Source of the DNA: Pseudozyma flocculosa PF-1
Taxonomy: Eukaryota > Basidiomycota > Ustilaginomycetes > Ustilaginales > Ustilaginaceae
Direction: 5' to 3'
DNA length: 64,000 nucleotides
NCBI RefSeq assembly: GCF_000417875.1
Contig: NW_006920885.1
Coordinates: forward strand, 234,501 to 298,500
Below the pieces are notes generated by a model, which did not search any database, was not told where the DNA came from, and saw only the letters and a list, made by a program, of their open reading frames with translations. Shown piece by piece: positions 33,684-43,773 of this stretch; positions within the stretch are counted from its first letter, which is position 1, and every line of letters starts with the position of its first letter. Made by a program: the position numbers and the translations under genes.

Positions 33684-36600
33684 ATGCCGCTGGAGCAGAT
33701 CCGACCGGCCTTGCGGCTCGATCCAGAACAGCCTCGACGCTATTCCTCGCTTCTCGTCGACGACGACGATGCCGTCTCCCCCGCCCACTCTCCGGGCGAC
33801 GATTTTGGACGATCCGACTGGCTTCAGGGGCCCTCGGGCAGTCTACGGAGAGCCTCGAGCGTGAGAAAGGCGGAAGAGATGAGCCTGGGCAAGCTCGGCG
33901 GCGTCGGAGGCGTCACACGCTCGGGCAGCTGGAACCGGGGCTCCATAGGCAGCGACGCTGGCAGGGGCAGCGGAGACGTCGACGTTTCACCCGGCCGGCG
34001 CGGCGCGAAGCTGTACCGCTCACCACATCCACTCTCGGAGGAGGACGGCACCGACGTCGAGCGCGAGGACGAAGACACCCGCCGCTCCGGGCAGACCGGA
34101 CCAGACTATCCAGGTCGCAGGAAGCTCGGTAGCATTGGAGGATCGACAAGCTCCGAGGCGCCTTCCTCGTCGTCCAGGACGTCGACCTCGTCCTCCTCTG
34201 CCGCCGCCTTCTCGCTCAGGAGCCTGTCCAACCGCAACTCGACAGGTAGTGTCTCCAGCACCGCATCCTCCACTGGCTCGATGAACGTCAGCGGCAGCGC
34301 ACGGACACAGACGCCGGAGAGCCAGTCGACTGTCTCGCCGGCGAACCATTTCGACGAAAGCGGCTGCGAACCCAGCGGCAGCGATGGTCTCAGGACCGAC
34401 TGTGATTCTGTCAGCGACTCCACCGAAGCAATGACCAGCGACCTGGCGCCGCCGCCAGTCCCTGGCTCCGCTGCTGTCGCCGAAGACATCCGCCCTCCTA
34501 CGCCGCCATCAGCAGAGCGGAGCGCCCAGGCACAAGCCACAGCTGGGTTGCCCCGAAGCGACGACCACGACGCTGCTCCAACGTCCACAGATGAAAAGGA
34601 CGCAGCTTCGTCTAGACCTCAAAGAACACGTGAAGAGGACGATTCGGCCTCTCTCCCCACCGAGGCAGGCCAGACGCCGGTTGCGCGACCCTCGATGGTG
34701 CTACGGATGCCGTCGGCCGAGGCACTGGTCGCTGGACTGGCACAACCGCGATCCTCGAGCGCAGACGCGTTTGCCACACCGTCCGAGGGACCGCCCGCCA
34801 CGGCGGAGATGGCTCTCCGCCCTCCGGCGCCGCGACGCCATTCTGGCCGCTTCATGCTGCGATCTAGGTCGCAGCTCGCATCCCACGCAGGCCTTCAGAT
34901 GTCCTTTGCCAACGGAGGACAGGGGCGGGCAGCCGCTCGCGATCGCTCACGGCATCCGTCGGACTACGACAATGCCCCCTTCAGCGTGCTCGAGGCGAGG
35001 AGACATGCCCATGCCGGCGATCCGGTCCCGATGCCGTCGTCGCCAAGATTGAGCGCCACCGCCGATTGGTCGAAGCGCAAAGCCGGCGCCTCTTCCTCCA
35101 CTCGATTGGCCGGCCTGACGCCCCTCGCTCGGCCGGATCTTTCGGATGGCCCCCTCGGCGGTAGCGGTGACGAGGGCGGGCATGCGGATAGCGACGACGG
35201 CCTCAATGGCGGTCTCGTCCGCCCGAGCGGCCTCAGTCGGTCATCGCCGGATCGCTCTCTGGGTTCCTCACTCGGCTCACTCCACGTCAGCGGTGCGCTA
35301 TCGGGCGGAGCGGCGCCCCTCTCAGCCTCATCCGTTTCGGGCGCTCGGCCGAGTCTCTCCCGGACGACGTCGATACAGGGCACCAACGTGTTTCGCACAC
35401 CGACAATGGAGGAGTGGTCGCGCTTTCTCGAGAGCCAGGGCGTTACGCTGCCTTCGGGGCGGCACAGCAGGACCGCGACCAACTTCAGCGCCGTCTCGTC
35501 GCAGCAGCTCTCAGCCCGACCGGGAGCCCCAGGCGCCTCGTTGGGCTCGAGCTCCAGGGGCGACCCCAACAGCGACGAGGACCCAAGCAGCGACGAGTCC
35601 GACGATGACCTGACAGCTGGCGTCCTGGAGAAGCTTCGGCAGATTGGCCTGAGTCGTGCCGCTAGCCGGGCTGGCTCGGTTATGGGCGAGGATCTCGCCA
35701 GCCTCCACGAGGCCGAGGAAGAGGATCTCTCGTCGCCGGACCACCTGTCGACTTCGACCAGCGACCCCCTGGCCCTCTTCATGTCGACGCCCGGGTCGCG
35801 CCGCGAGTCGCCGCTCCCTTCGCCGGGTCTCGAGAGATCGCCCTACGGCAGCCCTACGTATGAGGCGACCCCGCAGCCGTCGCGCGACCGGCTCGCCAGC
35901 CTGCGGTCGCCCACCTGCCGGAAGCGGAACAGCAAAGAGGCTTTGAAGTCTTCGCAAGCGACCGCCTCGTACAGCCACGGCGAACAGGCGCAGAAGACGA
36001 TCAGCGACTACGTGATTCTGTCCGAGGTCGGTCGAGGCGCCTACGGCTTGGTCAAGAGGGCCCGGGCCAAGGGTCGGGATGGCCAAGCGACGGGCGACGA
36101 GGTGATCATCAAGTACATCATCAAGAGCCGGATCCTGGCGGACTGCTGGCGCCGGCACCGCACTCTCGGTCCCATCCCCATCGAGATCCACGTCATGGAT
36201 CAGCTGCGCCGGCTGCCCTACCATCCGCCTCCAGAGCCGTTGCCATGGTCGCCCTCCCGCCCTCGATCTGCGGAGGAGTACCGTCACAGGCAGGAGCTCG
36301 GACGGAGCGGCGGAGACCCTCGAACCGCACGCCTCCCTCGAAGCCCGAGCACCGGGCGCCGCGATCTGGCGCCGGCCTTCGAAACGGCTCAAGGGCCCGA
36401 CGAGCAGTCGCCACCGAAGCCGATGTCGCACCCGAACCTCTGCCAGATGCTCGACTTTTTCGAGGACGGCGAGTTTTACTACATGGTGATGCCACGCTTC
36501 GGGACGGGGCAAGACCTGTTCGACTACGTCGAGAGCGCACCCGACGGTCTTGACACTTTCGAGATCCGCAGCATCTTTGGCCAGGTGGCCGACGCGCTGC

Positions 36601-37244
36601 GCTTCCTGCATGCCAACAACATTGTGCACCGCGACATCAAGGACGAGAATGTCATCCTCGACGGCCACGGCAACGTCCAGCTGATCGACTTTGGCAGCGC
36701 GGCGCACATTCGGCCGGGACGGCTGTTCGACACCTTCAGTGGCACGCTCGACTATGCCGCTGCCGAGATCCTGCGCGGCGAAAAGTACGCCGGGCAGGCG
36801 CAGGACGTGTGGGCGCTGGGCGTCGTGGGCTTTGTGCTGCTGTGCGGCGAGTGCCCCTTTTGGAACGGCGAGGAGGCCATCGAGGGCCTGGTGGAAGGAT
36901 CGAGGGCCAAGGAGACGCTGCGCGAGCGCAACGTGCTGGCGGACGCCGACGGATCTGGCGGCCTTGGTGCAGCCAGCGGCGACGTCGACGATGAGGCGGC
37001 CAACTCGAGCGAGACTTCGCTCGACCCAGCGACCTGGAACGTTGCGCGCAAGAAGCCGCCGCACGCTGAGCTCGATGGAGGAGGTCGGCTGGACGACGTG
37101 GTGGACCTCATTTCGCGGTGTCTCGAGGTGGATCCTGCGCTGCGGCCCACGGCGGCCCAGATCTGCGAGCACCGCTTCCTCGCCGGGCAGGGAGGCTGGA
37201 CCGGTCCTCGAGGTTGGCTGTCGGGAACGCCACGCAGCGACTAG
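33684..37244 (+). CDS. PAS-kinase-family serine/threonine kinase (PSK-like)
   Basis: Single exon, 1186 residues from the ATG at 33684. The first 770 residues are Ser/Arg/Gly-rich and disordered with no PAS domain that I can recognise. The kinase domain spans about 774-1180: glycine loop VGRGAYGLVKRA, ATP-binding Lys in EVIIKYIIK, catalytic HRDIKDEN near 982, DFG as LIDFGSAAH near 1001, and SGTLDYAAAEIL, in which the usual A-P-E reads A-A-E. RILADCWRRHRTLGPIPIEI, FFEDGEFYYMVMPRFG and FDTFSGTLDYAA are close to yeast Psk1/Psk2 and their relatives, which tie sugar flux to glycogen and translation. An insert of about 70 residues lies between helix C and SHPNLCQMLDFF. A second insert sits before the last helix. 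PSK membership is from motif resemblance. Confidence 0.82.
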   Translation: MPLEQIRPALRLDPEQPRRYSSLLVDDDDAVSPAHSPGDDFGRSDWLQGPSGSLRRASSVRKAEEMSLGKLGGVGGVTRSGSWNRGSIGSDAGRGSGDVDVSPGRRGAKLYRSPHPLSEEDGTDVEREDEDTRRSGQTGPDYPGRRKLGSIGGSTSSEAPSSSSRTSTSSSSAAAFSLRSLSNRNSTGSVSSTASSTGSMNVSGSARTQTPESQSTVSPANHFDESGCEPSGSDGLRTDCDSVSDSTEAMTSDLAPPPVPGSAAVAEDIRPPTPPSAERSAQAQATAGLPRSDDHDAAPTSTDEKDAASSRPQRTREEDDSASLPTEAGQTPVARPSMVLRMPSAEALVAGLAQPRSSSADAFATPSEGPPATAEMALRPPAPRRHSGRFMLRSRSQLASHAGLQMSFANGGQGRAAARDRSRHPSDYDNAPFSVLEARRHAHAGDPVPMPSSPRLSATADWSKRKAGASSSTRLAGLTPLARPDLSDGPLGGSGDEGGHADSDDGLNGGLVRPSGLSRSSPDRSLGSSLGSLHVSGALSGGAAPLSASSVSGARPSLSRTTSIQGTNVFRTPTMEEWSRFLESQGVTLPSGRHSRTATNFSAVSSQQLSARPGAPGASLGSSSRGDPNSDEDPSSDESDDDLTAGVLEKLRQIGLSRAASRAGSVMGEDLASLHEAEEEDLSSPDHLSTSTSDPLALFMSTPGSRRESPLPSPGLERSPYGSPTYEATPQPSRDRLASLRSPTCRKRNSKEALKSSQATASYSHGEQAQKTISDYVILSEVGRGAYGLVKRARAKGRDGQATGDEVIIKYIIKSRILADCWRRHRTLGPIPIEIHVMDQLRRLPYHPPPEPLPWSPSRPRSAEEYRHRQELGRSGGDPRTARLPRSPSTGRRDLAPAFETAQGPDEQSPPKPMSHPNLCQMLDFFEDGEFYYMVMPRFGTGQDLFDYVESAPDGLDTFEIRSIFGQVADALRFLHANNIVHRDIKDENVILDGHGNVQLIDFGSAAHIRPGRLFDTFSGTLDYAAAEILRGEKYAGQAQDVWALGVVGFVLLCGECPFWNGEEAIEGLVEGSRAKETLRERNVLADADGSGGLGAASGDVDDEAANSSETSLDPATWNVARKKPPHAELDGGGRLDDVVDLISRCLEVDPALRPTAAQICEHRFLAGQGGWTGPRGWLSGTPRSD

Positions 37245-39289
37245 CTAGGTAATGGTAGCTCCGCTCCTCGACGCCCGACTCCTTTCAGCACTCGTTCCAA
37301 GGCGCAGTGGTATTTGCTCGCGCCTACCGCCGTGTCCAGCACCATCTATTCATCGCGGCTGCCGCTGCGGCATGGTCGTCGGCCCCCTTTGTGCTGGCGC
37401 TGCCTGCTGTTTGCAGGCGGCGGTTACCACGTAACTGTATCAATATCTTTCTCTGTTGGCCAGCAACACCCTCACTCTACTTCGTCAGGTTTGTTCCCGT
37501 CCGTCCAATGCCGCCACCCACAACCATGCATGGCCCTCGCAGCGCGCCTTGCTTCGCTCTTGATGCTGCGAGGACGTTCGAGCCGTGACTGCGGCGAGCC
37601 AAGACGGTCGGGCTGCGGGAAGCGGCGTGAATCTGGCAGGCCGAGAAGCTTGGCCAGCTTGGCCCGGGCCGGCGGGGCAGTACTTAGAGAGTGGGTGGAA
37701 GCGACGCGTGGATGGTTGATCGGCCGGCCGGCAGGCCAAGCACGCAGGCTCGGCTGGCGTGTCGCGCGAACGGGCCGATGCCGAAGGCTGCTGGCTGGCC
37801 TGGCCTGGCGGCGTGCTCGTGCTGATCTCAGCCGGACGGTCGAGGTGGCATGATGGCCCAGCCTGGCCTGGCGCTGCATGCCAAGCAAATTGGCGCATCG
37901 AGCCCAGAGGCGGGGCCAAGCAAAGGCAGGCGGCCAGGGGCGGATTTCAAATCCAAGAAGCAGGCAGGCAGAGGAGGCCCCGCTCGCCAAAGGCCGCAAG
38001 GCCGTTCCGCTGGTCCGTGAGGTCTAGCTGCGCTCTTGGCCAACCTCCCTAACCCCCGCCCTCCTCTTGGGCTCTCGCGGAGACTTTCTGCTCTCTGGCT
38101 GTCTCTGAACCGGCTTGCGCTTGGCGCGATCGCGCCAAGGCGACGAGTCCAGCTGCCCTCTTGTCTGTTCGCACACGGATTCCTCTGGTTTCTGAAAGCG
38201 CTAAGCGCGAGCCTTCTGGTCCGCAGTCCCTCGTCGTCGCTGCTCGCCCACACGGCCTGGCCAGGCGAGTCGGGCAGAGAAGAGCGGGGTGGTGAGTTCG
38301 CCAGGCCCACCACGCGCCGACCGAACCAGAAAAAAAAAGAAACACGAGGCGGGTCGAGGGGCAGGCCGAGCGAAAAAGCCAAGGCCCGAAGCGCTGCTTT
38401 GGTCGGTGGTGGTCCTGCGCTTGCTTGCTTGCTTGCAGGTAGGCTGCCTTGGCTGCCTACCCTCCTGCAGGTCTGGCTCTGCCAAGACTTTTCTGAGCCC
38501 AGCAAGCCCAGCAGGGCCCGGCTTCGGTCCAATCCCGCTCCCCCGTCCACCTCGCCGCCCGCACGCCCGGCTCCTGCCTGCCTGCCTGTCTGCCTGTCTG
38601 CTCGATCCGCCGACCTTGGCAGGCATCTGTCGCCGTCGGCCTCGTTCCTGGCAGCCTCTATGTGCCCTTTCACAGCGAGCTCACCAATCGTCTGGACACC
38701 ATCCACCACCAGCACCACCACCACCAGCCCTCCTGCGACGACGCCAGTCGGCTGCCTTTCATGCTCGCGCCAATCCCTTCTTAAGTACGCCTCGCAACGC
38801 CCCACCCATCGTCCCATGGATACCCCGCCTGCTTCGACCACCGACGAGCACTACCGACCTTGTCTCCTTGTGGCGTCGCCCTGATCACCTCGTCGCTCTC
38901 GAAGACCACTCTCGGGTCTCTCCTGCCGCTAGCCTCGCAGTCCAGCACTACGACGAGCCTATCCCGCCTGCTCGCCTCACCGCCCAGGCTAGCGACACTG
39001 CCGCGCACCGCTTCGCCATAGCAGTGTCGGGCTCGATGCTCTCCTAGGACCGCCGCTCTACCTCGCCTACCTCAGCTACACGGGACAAGCTCGCAGTCGT
39101 TGGCGGCCACACCACGGACCCACAACCAGACCTCTAACCGTCGCGTCCAGCCCGGGAGCCATACCGCCCACGCCTGCTCCATCTCCATCATCTGTCGATG
39201 TCAAATTGAGATTGTACCAAGACCGAGCCAGAAAGAAGCAGCACTCGCCGACAGCCCACACCGAACTTCGCCGCGATAACCATTCCGCC
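37245..39289. other. 2-kb intergenic interval
   Basis: No supported gene. It contains GGC/CAGG-rich runs, a (CTTG)4 tract at about 38420-38437, CTGC/CTGT runs near 38575-38605 and CT-rich DNA from 38640 toward the next start codon. The frames here are driven by these runs. Confidence 0.55.
38420..38437 (+). repeat. (CTTG)n tetranucleotide tract
   Basis: Four copies of CTTG, the same unit as at 2328-2345 and the complement of 1662-1722. Confidence 0.85.
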
Positions 39290-40192
39290 ATGGTCCCAGC
39301 TCCGGTTGCTCTAGCGGGGGCCAGTAGTGGTGGCAGCGCTGCCGCCTCGCCCTTTGCCCTGATGGCCTTGTCCGCCCGCGCAGACGCTGCCAACGAGCGG
39401 CCGCGCATGTCGATTGCGATGGACGCGAGAGGCGACTTCAATGGCTCTTGCACCGCATCACAGGCCAGCACCATATCTCCAGAGACGCCGATGGGCTCCT
39501 GCGCCTCATAGTGAGTTGGCCAGAATTGGTCGCGGCGCTGAGAAGGGCAGGGCAGCCTCAACGTGTCTCCAGAGGCGTGTCTCTGACCAGGCAATCGTCG
39601 CACCTCATCTTCCGGCTGCTTCTTGCCCCTTTCTCAGCTTCGCCGACGTCACAGACTACTGCTGCGCAGCCGTTGGAGGCATCTACGATGCGAGCTTCAG
39701 CGTGCCCAACGCCTCAGCCGAAATGGCAGCGGCGCTCGACCACCCCATCTGCCGGACCTCAAACTACGCGGACAGTGAGTGGTGTCCGGTCTCGAGTCTC
39801 TCCTACCGACTCTACAGGCCACGCCGGAGCCAGAACGCCTGATGGGCTGACGAATCGCCGCGATCCTCTTCTTCCTGCTGCTGTACAGTGTTTTCCTGCT
39901 ACCAGTTTGTCACCGAGGCGCACTGCTCGGGCACGACGCCGGTGCCCTACGGTGTTTGCAGCCGCAACGGCAAAGATACGAGCAACGCAGCGAGAGCCAC
40001 ATCGTCGGCTTCGCGGATAGGCACCGGCGGCCCTGCAAGATGGGCGAGCTTCGCGCTCGTCGTGCTCCTCACCGCTCCCCTGTCGCTCCTGGTGGTGAGT
40101 AGGAGTGCAGACCGGGCTCGATGGGTGTTGGGCGTGGTAGACTTGAAGCTGACCCGCCGCCATTGTGACTTGTCCGTTCCCGCCAACAGTGA
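39290..40192 (+). CDS. small cysteine-rich protein, possibly secreted and GPI-anchored
   Basis: Four exons predicted: 39290-39510, 39638-39774, 39889-40094 and the stop codon alone at 40190-40192; 188 residues. Donors are all GTGAGT, acceptors CAG/ACAG, and CTGAC sites lie near 39846 and 40149. Eight cysteines are spread over the middle (NGSC, GSCAS, DYCCAAV, PICRTS, FSCYQF, EAHCSG, GVCSR). The C-terminus is a Ser/Ala/Gly stretch followed by WASFALVVLLTAPLSLLV and stop, which has the form of a GPI-anchor signal. The N-terminus has only a weak hydrophobic stretch (SPFALMALSARA) as a signal peptide, so the true start may differ. If the last intron is retained, the protein instead reads on without the hydrophobic end being terminal. 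I do not recognise the family; a cell-surface or effector-like role is a guess from its composition. Confidence 0.6.
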
Positions 40193-40977
40193 TGTCGCCA
40201 TGGGCGTTCCCTTTATTCAAGGAATCAAGAGACCGGCTGGCAGCCCAGCCCACATTCATGCTTGCGACTGGTCCTGCTCGAGAGCGGAAACGAAAACGAA
40301 AACAAAGGCGAAGGCGAGGGCGGAGAGGGGGTCAAACAGCAGCGGAATCCAGACCCACTCCGCCCTGCCCACGACGAAGCGGCAAACCAGCCTGCGCGGG
40401 ACATGCCCAGCAAGGTTTTGCTCAGCCGCCCCTGTGTTGGTTGGCGCTTGATCGCATCGGCACCAGATGCAGCCGCAGCCGCAGCGGTAGCGGCAGTACG
40501 CTGCGCTGCGCAATGGACAGCCCGGTCGTACCCGGGCTGGTCTCCTTCTCACCATATACCCCCCCCCCCCCAATCCGGCCGCACGAGGGCCTCTTCTGCA
40601 ATGGCATCGTCCATACCATCCTACGACCTGGCTCGTACGTCTGTGGGCCCAGGGAACGAGTGTCGAGCATGCAACGGCGAACCGGGGCCGAGGGCCGCCT
40701 CCCGAAAAACAGGCCAGCAACCTGCCCGCGCTCGGGTGCGGAGCTCCCTAGGCCCGTTTGGATGCGAGAATGGCCCAAGGTCGAGCCGGTAGATGATGAT
40801 GGTGGTTGGTGGTTGGTAGTAGTACAACAGGTGTCGTGTCGTGCATCGTCGAGTCGGGCTAATTCAGCCGCCTGGCCCCACTCGGCGGCTGCAATGGAGA
40901 GATCATGTCGAAGAGGCGCGGGGCCCTGCGCCGCTCCCCAACTCGTCGCCTCGGTCTCGTCAGAGCGAGCGGGCGGG
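40193..40977. other. convergent 3' interval
   Basis: About 785 bases, with a short AAC/GAAAAC purine run near 40290-40310 and a C13 run near 40559-40571. The frames seen here lack coding bias. Confidence 0.55.
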
Positions 40978-43773
40978 TCACCACCAGTCGTCGTCGGCAA
41001 AGTACGTGTCCCTCCCCACGCCCGTGTAGCCGCGCTCCGAGGAGCCATCGACGTCGTCGCCCCACTCTGCCCCGTCGTATCCCTCCCCCCTCCGTGTGCG
41101 GCGGCCATTGGCGCCTGGAGAGTCGCCAAGAGGCGAGGATCCATCCCCTCCGCCTCCGCCTCCGCCTCCGCCTCCACCCGCCCTGGCGCCGTTGCCATTG
41201 CTGATGCCGTTGCTGCTGTACCCGTCGCCCGTGCCGTTGCCGTTGCCGGTGACGCCTATGTCTGTATCGAGGTACGGCACCGGATAGGACGGTCGCGAGG
41301 ACGAGGACGAGGAAGTGCCGGCGCCACCGCCCGCGACCCCGCCTCGATCCGACAGTCGACGAGGGGCTCCCGGAGGATACGCGTACCGCGAGCCCACGGC
41401 GGTGCTGGAAGGATGCAGTGGGTTGGTGTTCGACCTCGAGGGACCGGCAAAGGGCCCACCTGCACTGCCGTCTGAGCCGGGTCTGGGCGAGTCCCCGGCG
41501 GGGAGACCGCCATTGCCAAGTGGCCGGCCGGGCCCAGGTCCAGGCTGTGCGCCCTGCGAGGCTTCCAGCCTCGCCTTCTTCCCCGGCCGGCGCACCACTT
41601 CGTCGTCAGAGGGGGTATCGTCGTTGGCGTGCCTAGTTGAAGAGGAGGCGCTGCGCGCGCCGTCAGTGCTGGGCCGCCGTGCTGCTGCCGCCAAGCTCCC
41701 ACCGGCCGCAGGTTGAGGCTGACCAGGAGGAGCGTGGCTGCTCGAAGGCCGGCGTGGATACGCGCCGTTCTGGGATGCGGCAGACCCGTTGAGATGGGGC
41801 GGACGCATGGCCGAAGAGGATGATGCTGACGCGGAAGCGGACATCGGCGCCGAAGCCGCCGTAGACGACGCCAGCGGCGGTCGAGGCCGTGGTAGCAGGC
41901 GCAAGGGCTCGTCGTCGCTGTCGCTCAAGGTCAGATCGATGACGGCAGGCTCTGGGGCAGGGCGGGCCGACGACTGGCGGCTGCTGTCTACGCTGGTCGG
42001 AGCCGGAGGATGCAGCGAGGGCAGCGGTGGTGGTGGTGCCGGCGTTGCTGATGCTAGCTTGGCGAGCGACGGCCCTACCGGTGGTGGGCTCGGGCTATCC
42101 AGAATGACAATGTCGTCCGAGCTCGGCGCAGCGCGGCTTTCGCGGCTGTGGCCGTTGTCGCTGCGCGGCTCTGCCGACGCCGTCGGTCGCGATGGACCCG
42201 GCGTCGGTGCCGCTGATCCTGTCGCCGCTGCAGCCACGTAGCCTTCCGAGGCCACCTTGCCGTCCGGCGTCCTCCAAGAGCCGTCCGGCTCGACGATGAC
42301 GGTTTCGTAGTCATCCGGCACCTTTTTGATGATGTCGCCGACGTAGTCGTCTACGATCAGGTCGTCGGGCCTGATCGTCTGGTTGCAGTGAGGGCACGAC
42401 CACGACGGCGTCTGCTCGTTGATCGAGTAGAAGCTATACGCGTCGAAGCAGGCGACGTGGGGGCAATGCGTCGAACGGCTTGGCGTCGTCATCCGGGTGT
42501 AGCTGAGCGGACATTTGAGGCTCATAGTCGCGGAGCCGGTCTGGATGTCGTCGTCCTCTGCAGCCTTCTTCATTGACCTGAGCACGTCCTCTTTGGTGCG
42601 ATGGGCCTTTTTGCGCAGCCTCTCGACGAGCATCTCTGCGCTCGTCACCTCACAGACGGCGACGATCAGGACGTGCCGCTTTGGGCAGTTGGTGTAGGTG
42701 AGCTCGATGCGGTTCTGCCGTTGCGACTGCAAGAGAAGCTGGTTGTCCTTGTTGAGATTGGGTGGTGGCACTCGGCCGACGTTCTTTTTGCTGCCGCGCA
42801 GATTGGTCGAGAGCTGCGTGCCATTGACCCTCACTTCGCACGTCAAGGGGAACTCGACGGGCGCCTGGAAGCGCCCCGACAGGCCGACGGCGTAAGCCTC
42901 GTGTGTGGTGCAAAAGAGGCGGGCCTGGAAGGCCGAGTTCGCCTGTCGGAGTCGGGCGATGTACTCCTCGGTGAAGGTGACGTAGACTGCCGACGTCTTC
43001 CTCTCGGTGCTGGGCGCTTCCGGACAGATGACCAGGTTGGAGACAAAGCTTTTGATCTCCCAGAACGGCGAGGGCTTGAAGTTGACCCGGGTCTGGGCGG
43101 AATTGCCAGCAGCCGTCCTGGCCGCCGCTGTCGTGGCCGCAGGCGATGCGCTGCCCGCTGCCGGCGGGAAGCCGCTGTAGGGACTGGCGCCGTTGACCTT
43201 TTGGTAGGCCGCGCCGCTGGCACCCGCGTAGGCATTCGACGGGCTGAGAGGACGGAGAGCACGGACAAGGTTCAGCTTCCATGCCAGATCCGCTTCCGCT
43301 CGACGTTGCCGGCGCTGTGGGAGACGTACCGTATCGGGTTGTTCTGTTGGGCAGTGTTTGGGATCCAGCCGCCATTCTCGACGACAATCTGCTTGAACTT
43401 TTGGAAGTGCTGAACGCTGTTGCTCTTCTTGACGTCCTGCAGCGAGTTCAGGACGCGGTTGGCGAGTTCGGCCTTGTTTCCGCTGAGACGGAGATAGGCC
43501 CTCTCCTTGAGCGCGATGGACTTGTTGATGTCGGTGATGACGGCCTTGAGGGCCTTGATGGTGAAGCCGCGAATGGCATTCTCGACAAGCTGGGGCATCG
43601 AACCGGGAAGCGAGCACACAGAAAATATTGCGCTGGCGAGTTTCAGCAGAGAGACTGGGACGGAAAGCGGCGCGAGGGGTCAGGTCAGAAGATGTGGTGG
43701 TGTGAGTGCTCACCGAAAAGTCCGCGAAGGGGTCCGTGGCCCCGGCCTGGGATGACTGCGCAGCTCCCGCCAT
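40978..43773 (-). CDS. SUMO E3 ligase of the SIZ/PIAS family
   Basis: Three exons on the minus strand: 43773-43714, 43589-43330 and 43243-40978; 861 residues. Domains in order: a SAP-type N-terminal helix pair (IKALKAVITDINKSIALKER, about 27-75) for DNA binding; a PINIT domain starting FKPSPFWEIKSFVSNLV and running through FPLTCEVRVNGTQL and RRHVLIVAV-like strands; and an SP-RING with LKCPLSYTRMTTPSRSTHC, PHVACFDAYSFYS and WSCPHCNQTI, in which the zinc ligands are present. After it are SUMO-interacting-type patches (DIVILDSP and AVIDLTLSDSDDE), then a long Ser/Pro/Gly tail. These ligases attach SUMO to septins, PCNA and chromatin proteins. Intron 1 ends at CCCCAG inside a Met-Pro-Gln-like stretch; an earlier CGCCAG acceptor breaks the frame. 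Confidence 0.9.
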   Translation of the reverse strand: MAGAAQSSQAGATDPFADFSVSTHTTTSSDLTPRAAFRPSLSAETRQRNIFCVLASRFDAPACRECHSRLHHQGPQGRHHRHQQVHRAQGEGLSPSQRKQGRTRQPRPELAAGRQEEQQRSALPKVQADCRREWRLDPKHCPTEQPDTVRLPQRRQRRAEADLAWKLNLVRALRPLSPSNAYAGASGAAYQKVNGASPYSGFPPAAGSASPAATTAAARTAAGNSAQTRVNFKPSPFWEIKSFVSNLVICPEAPSTERKTSAVYVTFTEEYIARLRQANSAFQARLFCTTHEAYAVGLSGRFQAPVEFPLTCEVRVNGTQLSTNLRGSKKNVGRVPPPNLNKDNQLLLQSQRQNRIELTYTNCPKRHVLIVAVCEVTSAEMLVERLRKKAHRTKEDVLRSMKKAAEDDDIQTGSATMSLKCPLSYTRMTTPSRSTHCPHVACFDAYSFYSINEQTPSWSCPHCNQTIRPDDLIVDDYVGDIIKKVPDDYETVIVEPDGSWRTPDGKVASEGYVAAAATGSAAPTPGPSRPTASAEPRSDNGHSRESRAAPSSDDIVILDSPSPPPVGPSLAKLASATPAPPPPLPSLHPPAPTSVDSSRQSSARPAPEPAVIDLTLSDSDDEPLRLLPRPRPPLASSTAASAPMSASASASSSSAMRPPHLNGSAASQNGAYPRRPSSSHAPPGQPQPAAGGSLAAAARRPSTDGARSASSSTRHANDDTPSDDEVVRRPGKKARLEASQGAQPGPGPGRPLGNGGLPAGDSPRPGSDGSAGGPFAGPSRSNTNPLHPSSTAVGSRYAYPPGAPRRLSDRGGVAGGGAGTSSSSSSRPSYPVPYLDTDIGVTGNGNGTGDGYSSNGISNGNGARAGGGGGGGGGGGDGSSPLGDSPGANGRRTRRGEGYDGAEWGDDVDGSSERGYTGVGRDTYFADDDWW

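Noticed and set aside
36001..37230. Pseudokinase reading of the PSK-like domain because APE is changed
   Set aside because: The VAIK-type Lys, HRD and DFG are all present; APE variation alone does not remove activity.
38036..38884. Open frame of 282 residues before the cysteine-rich protein
   Set aside because: Driven by CTTG and CCTG runs and CT-rich leader; no ATG at its start and no motif.
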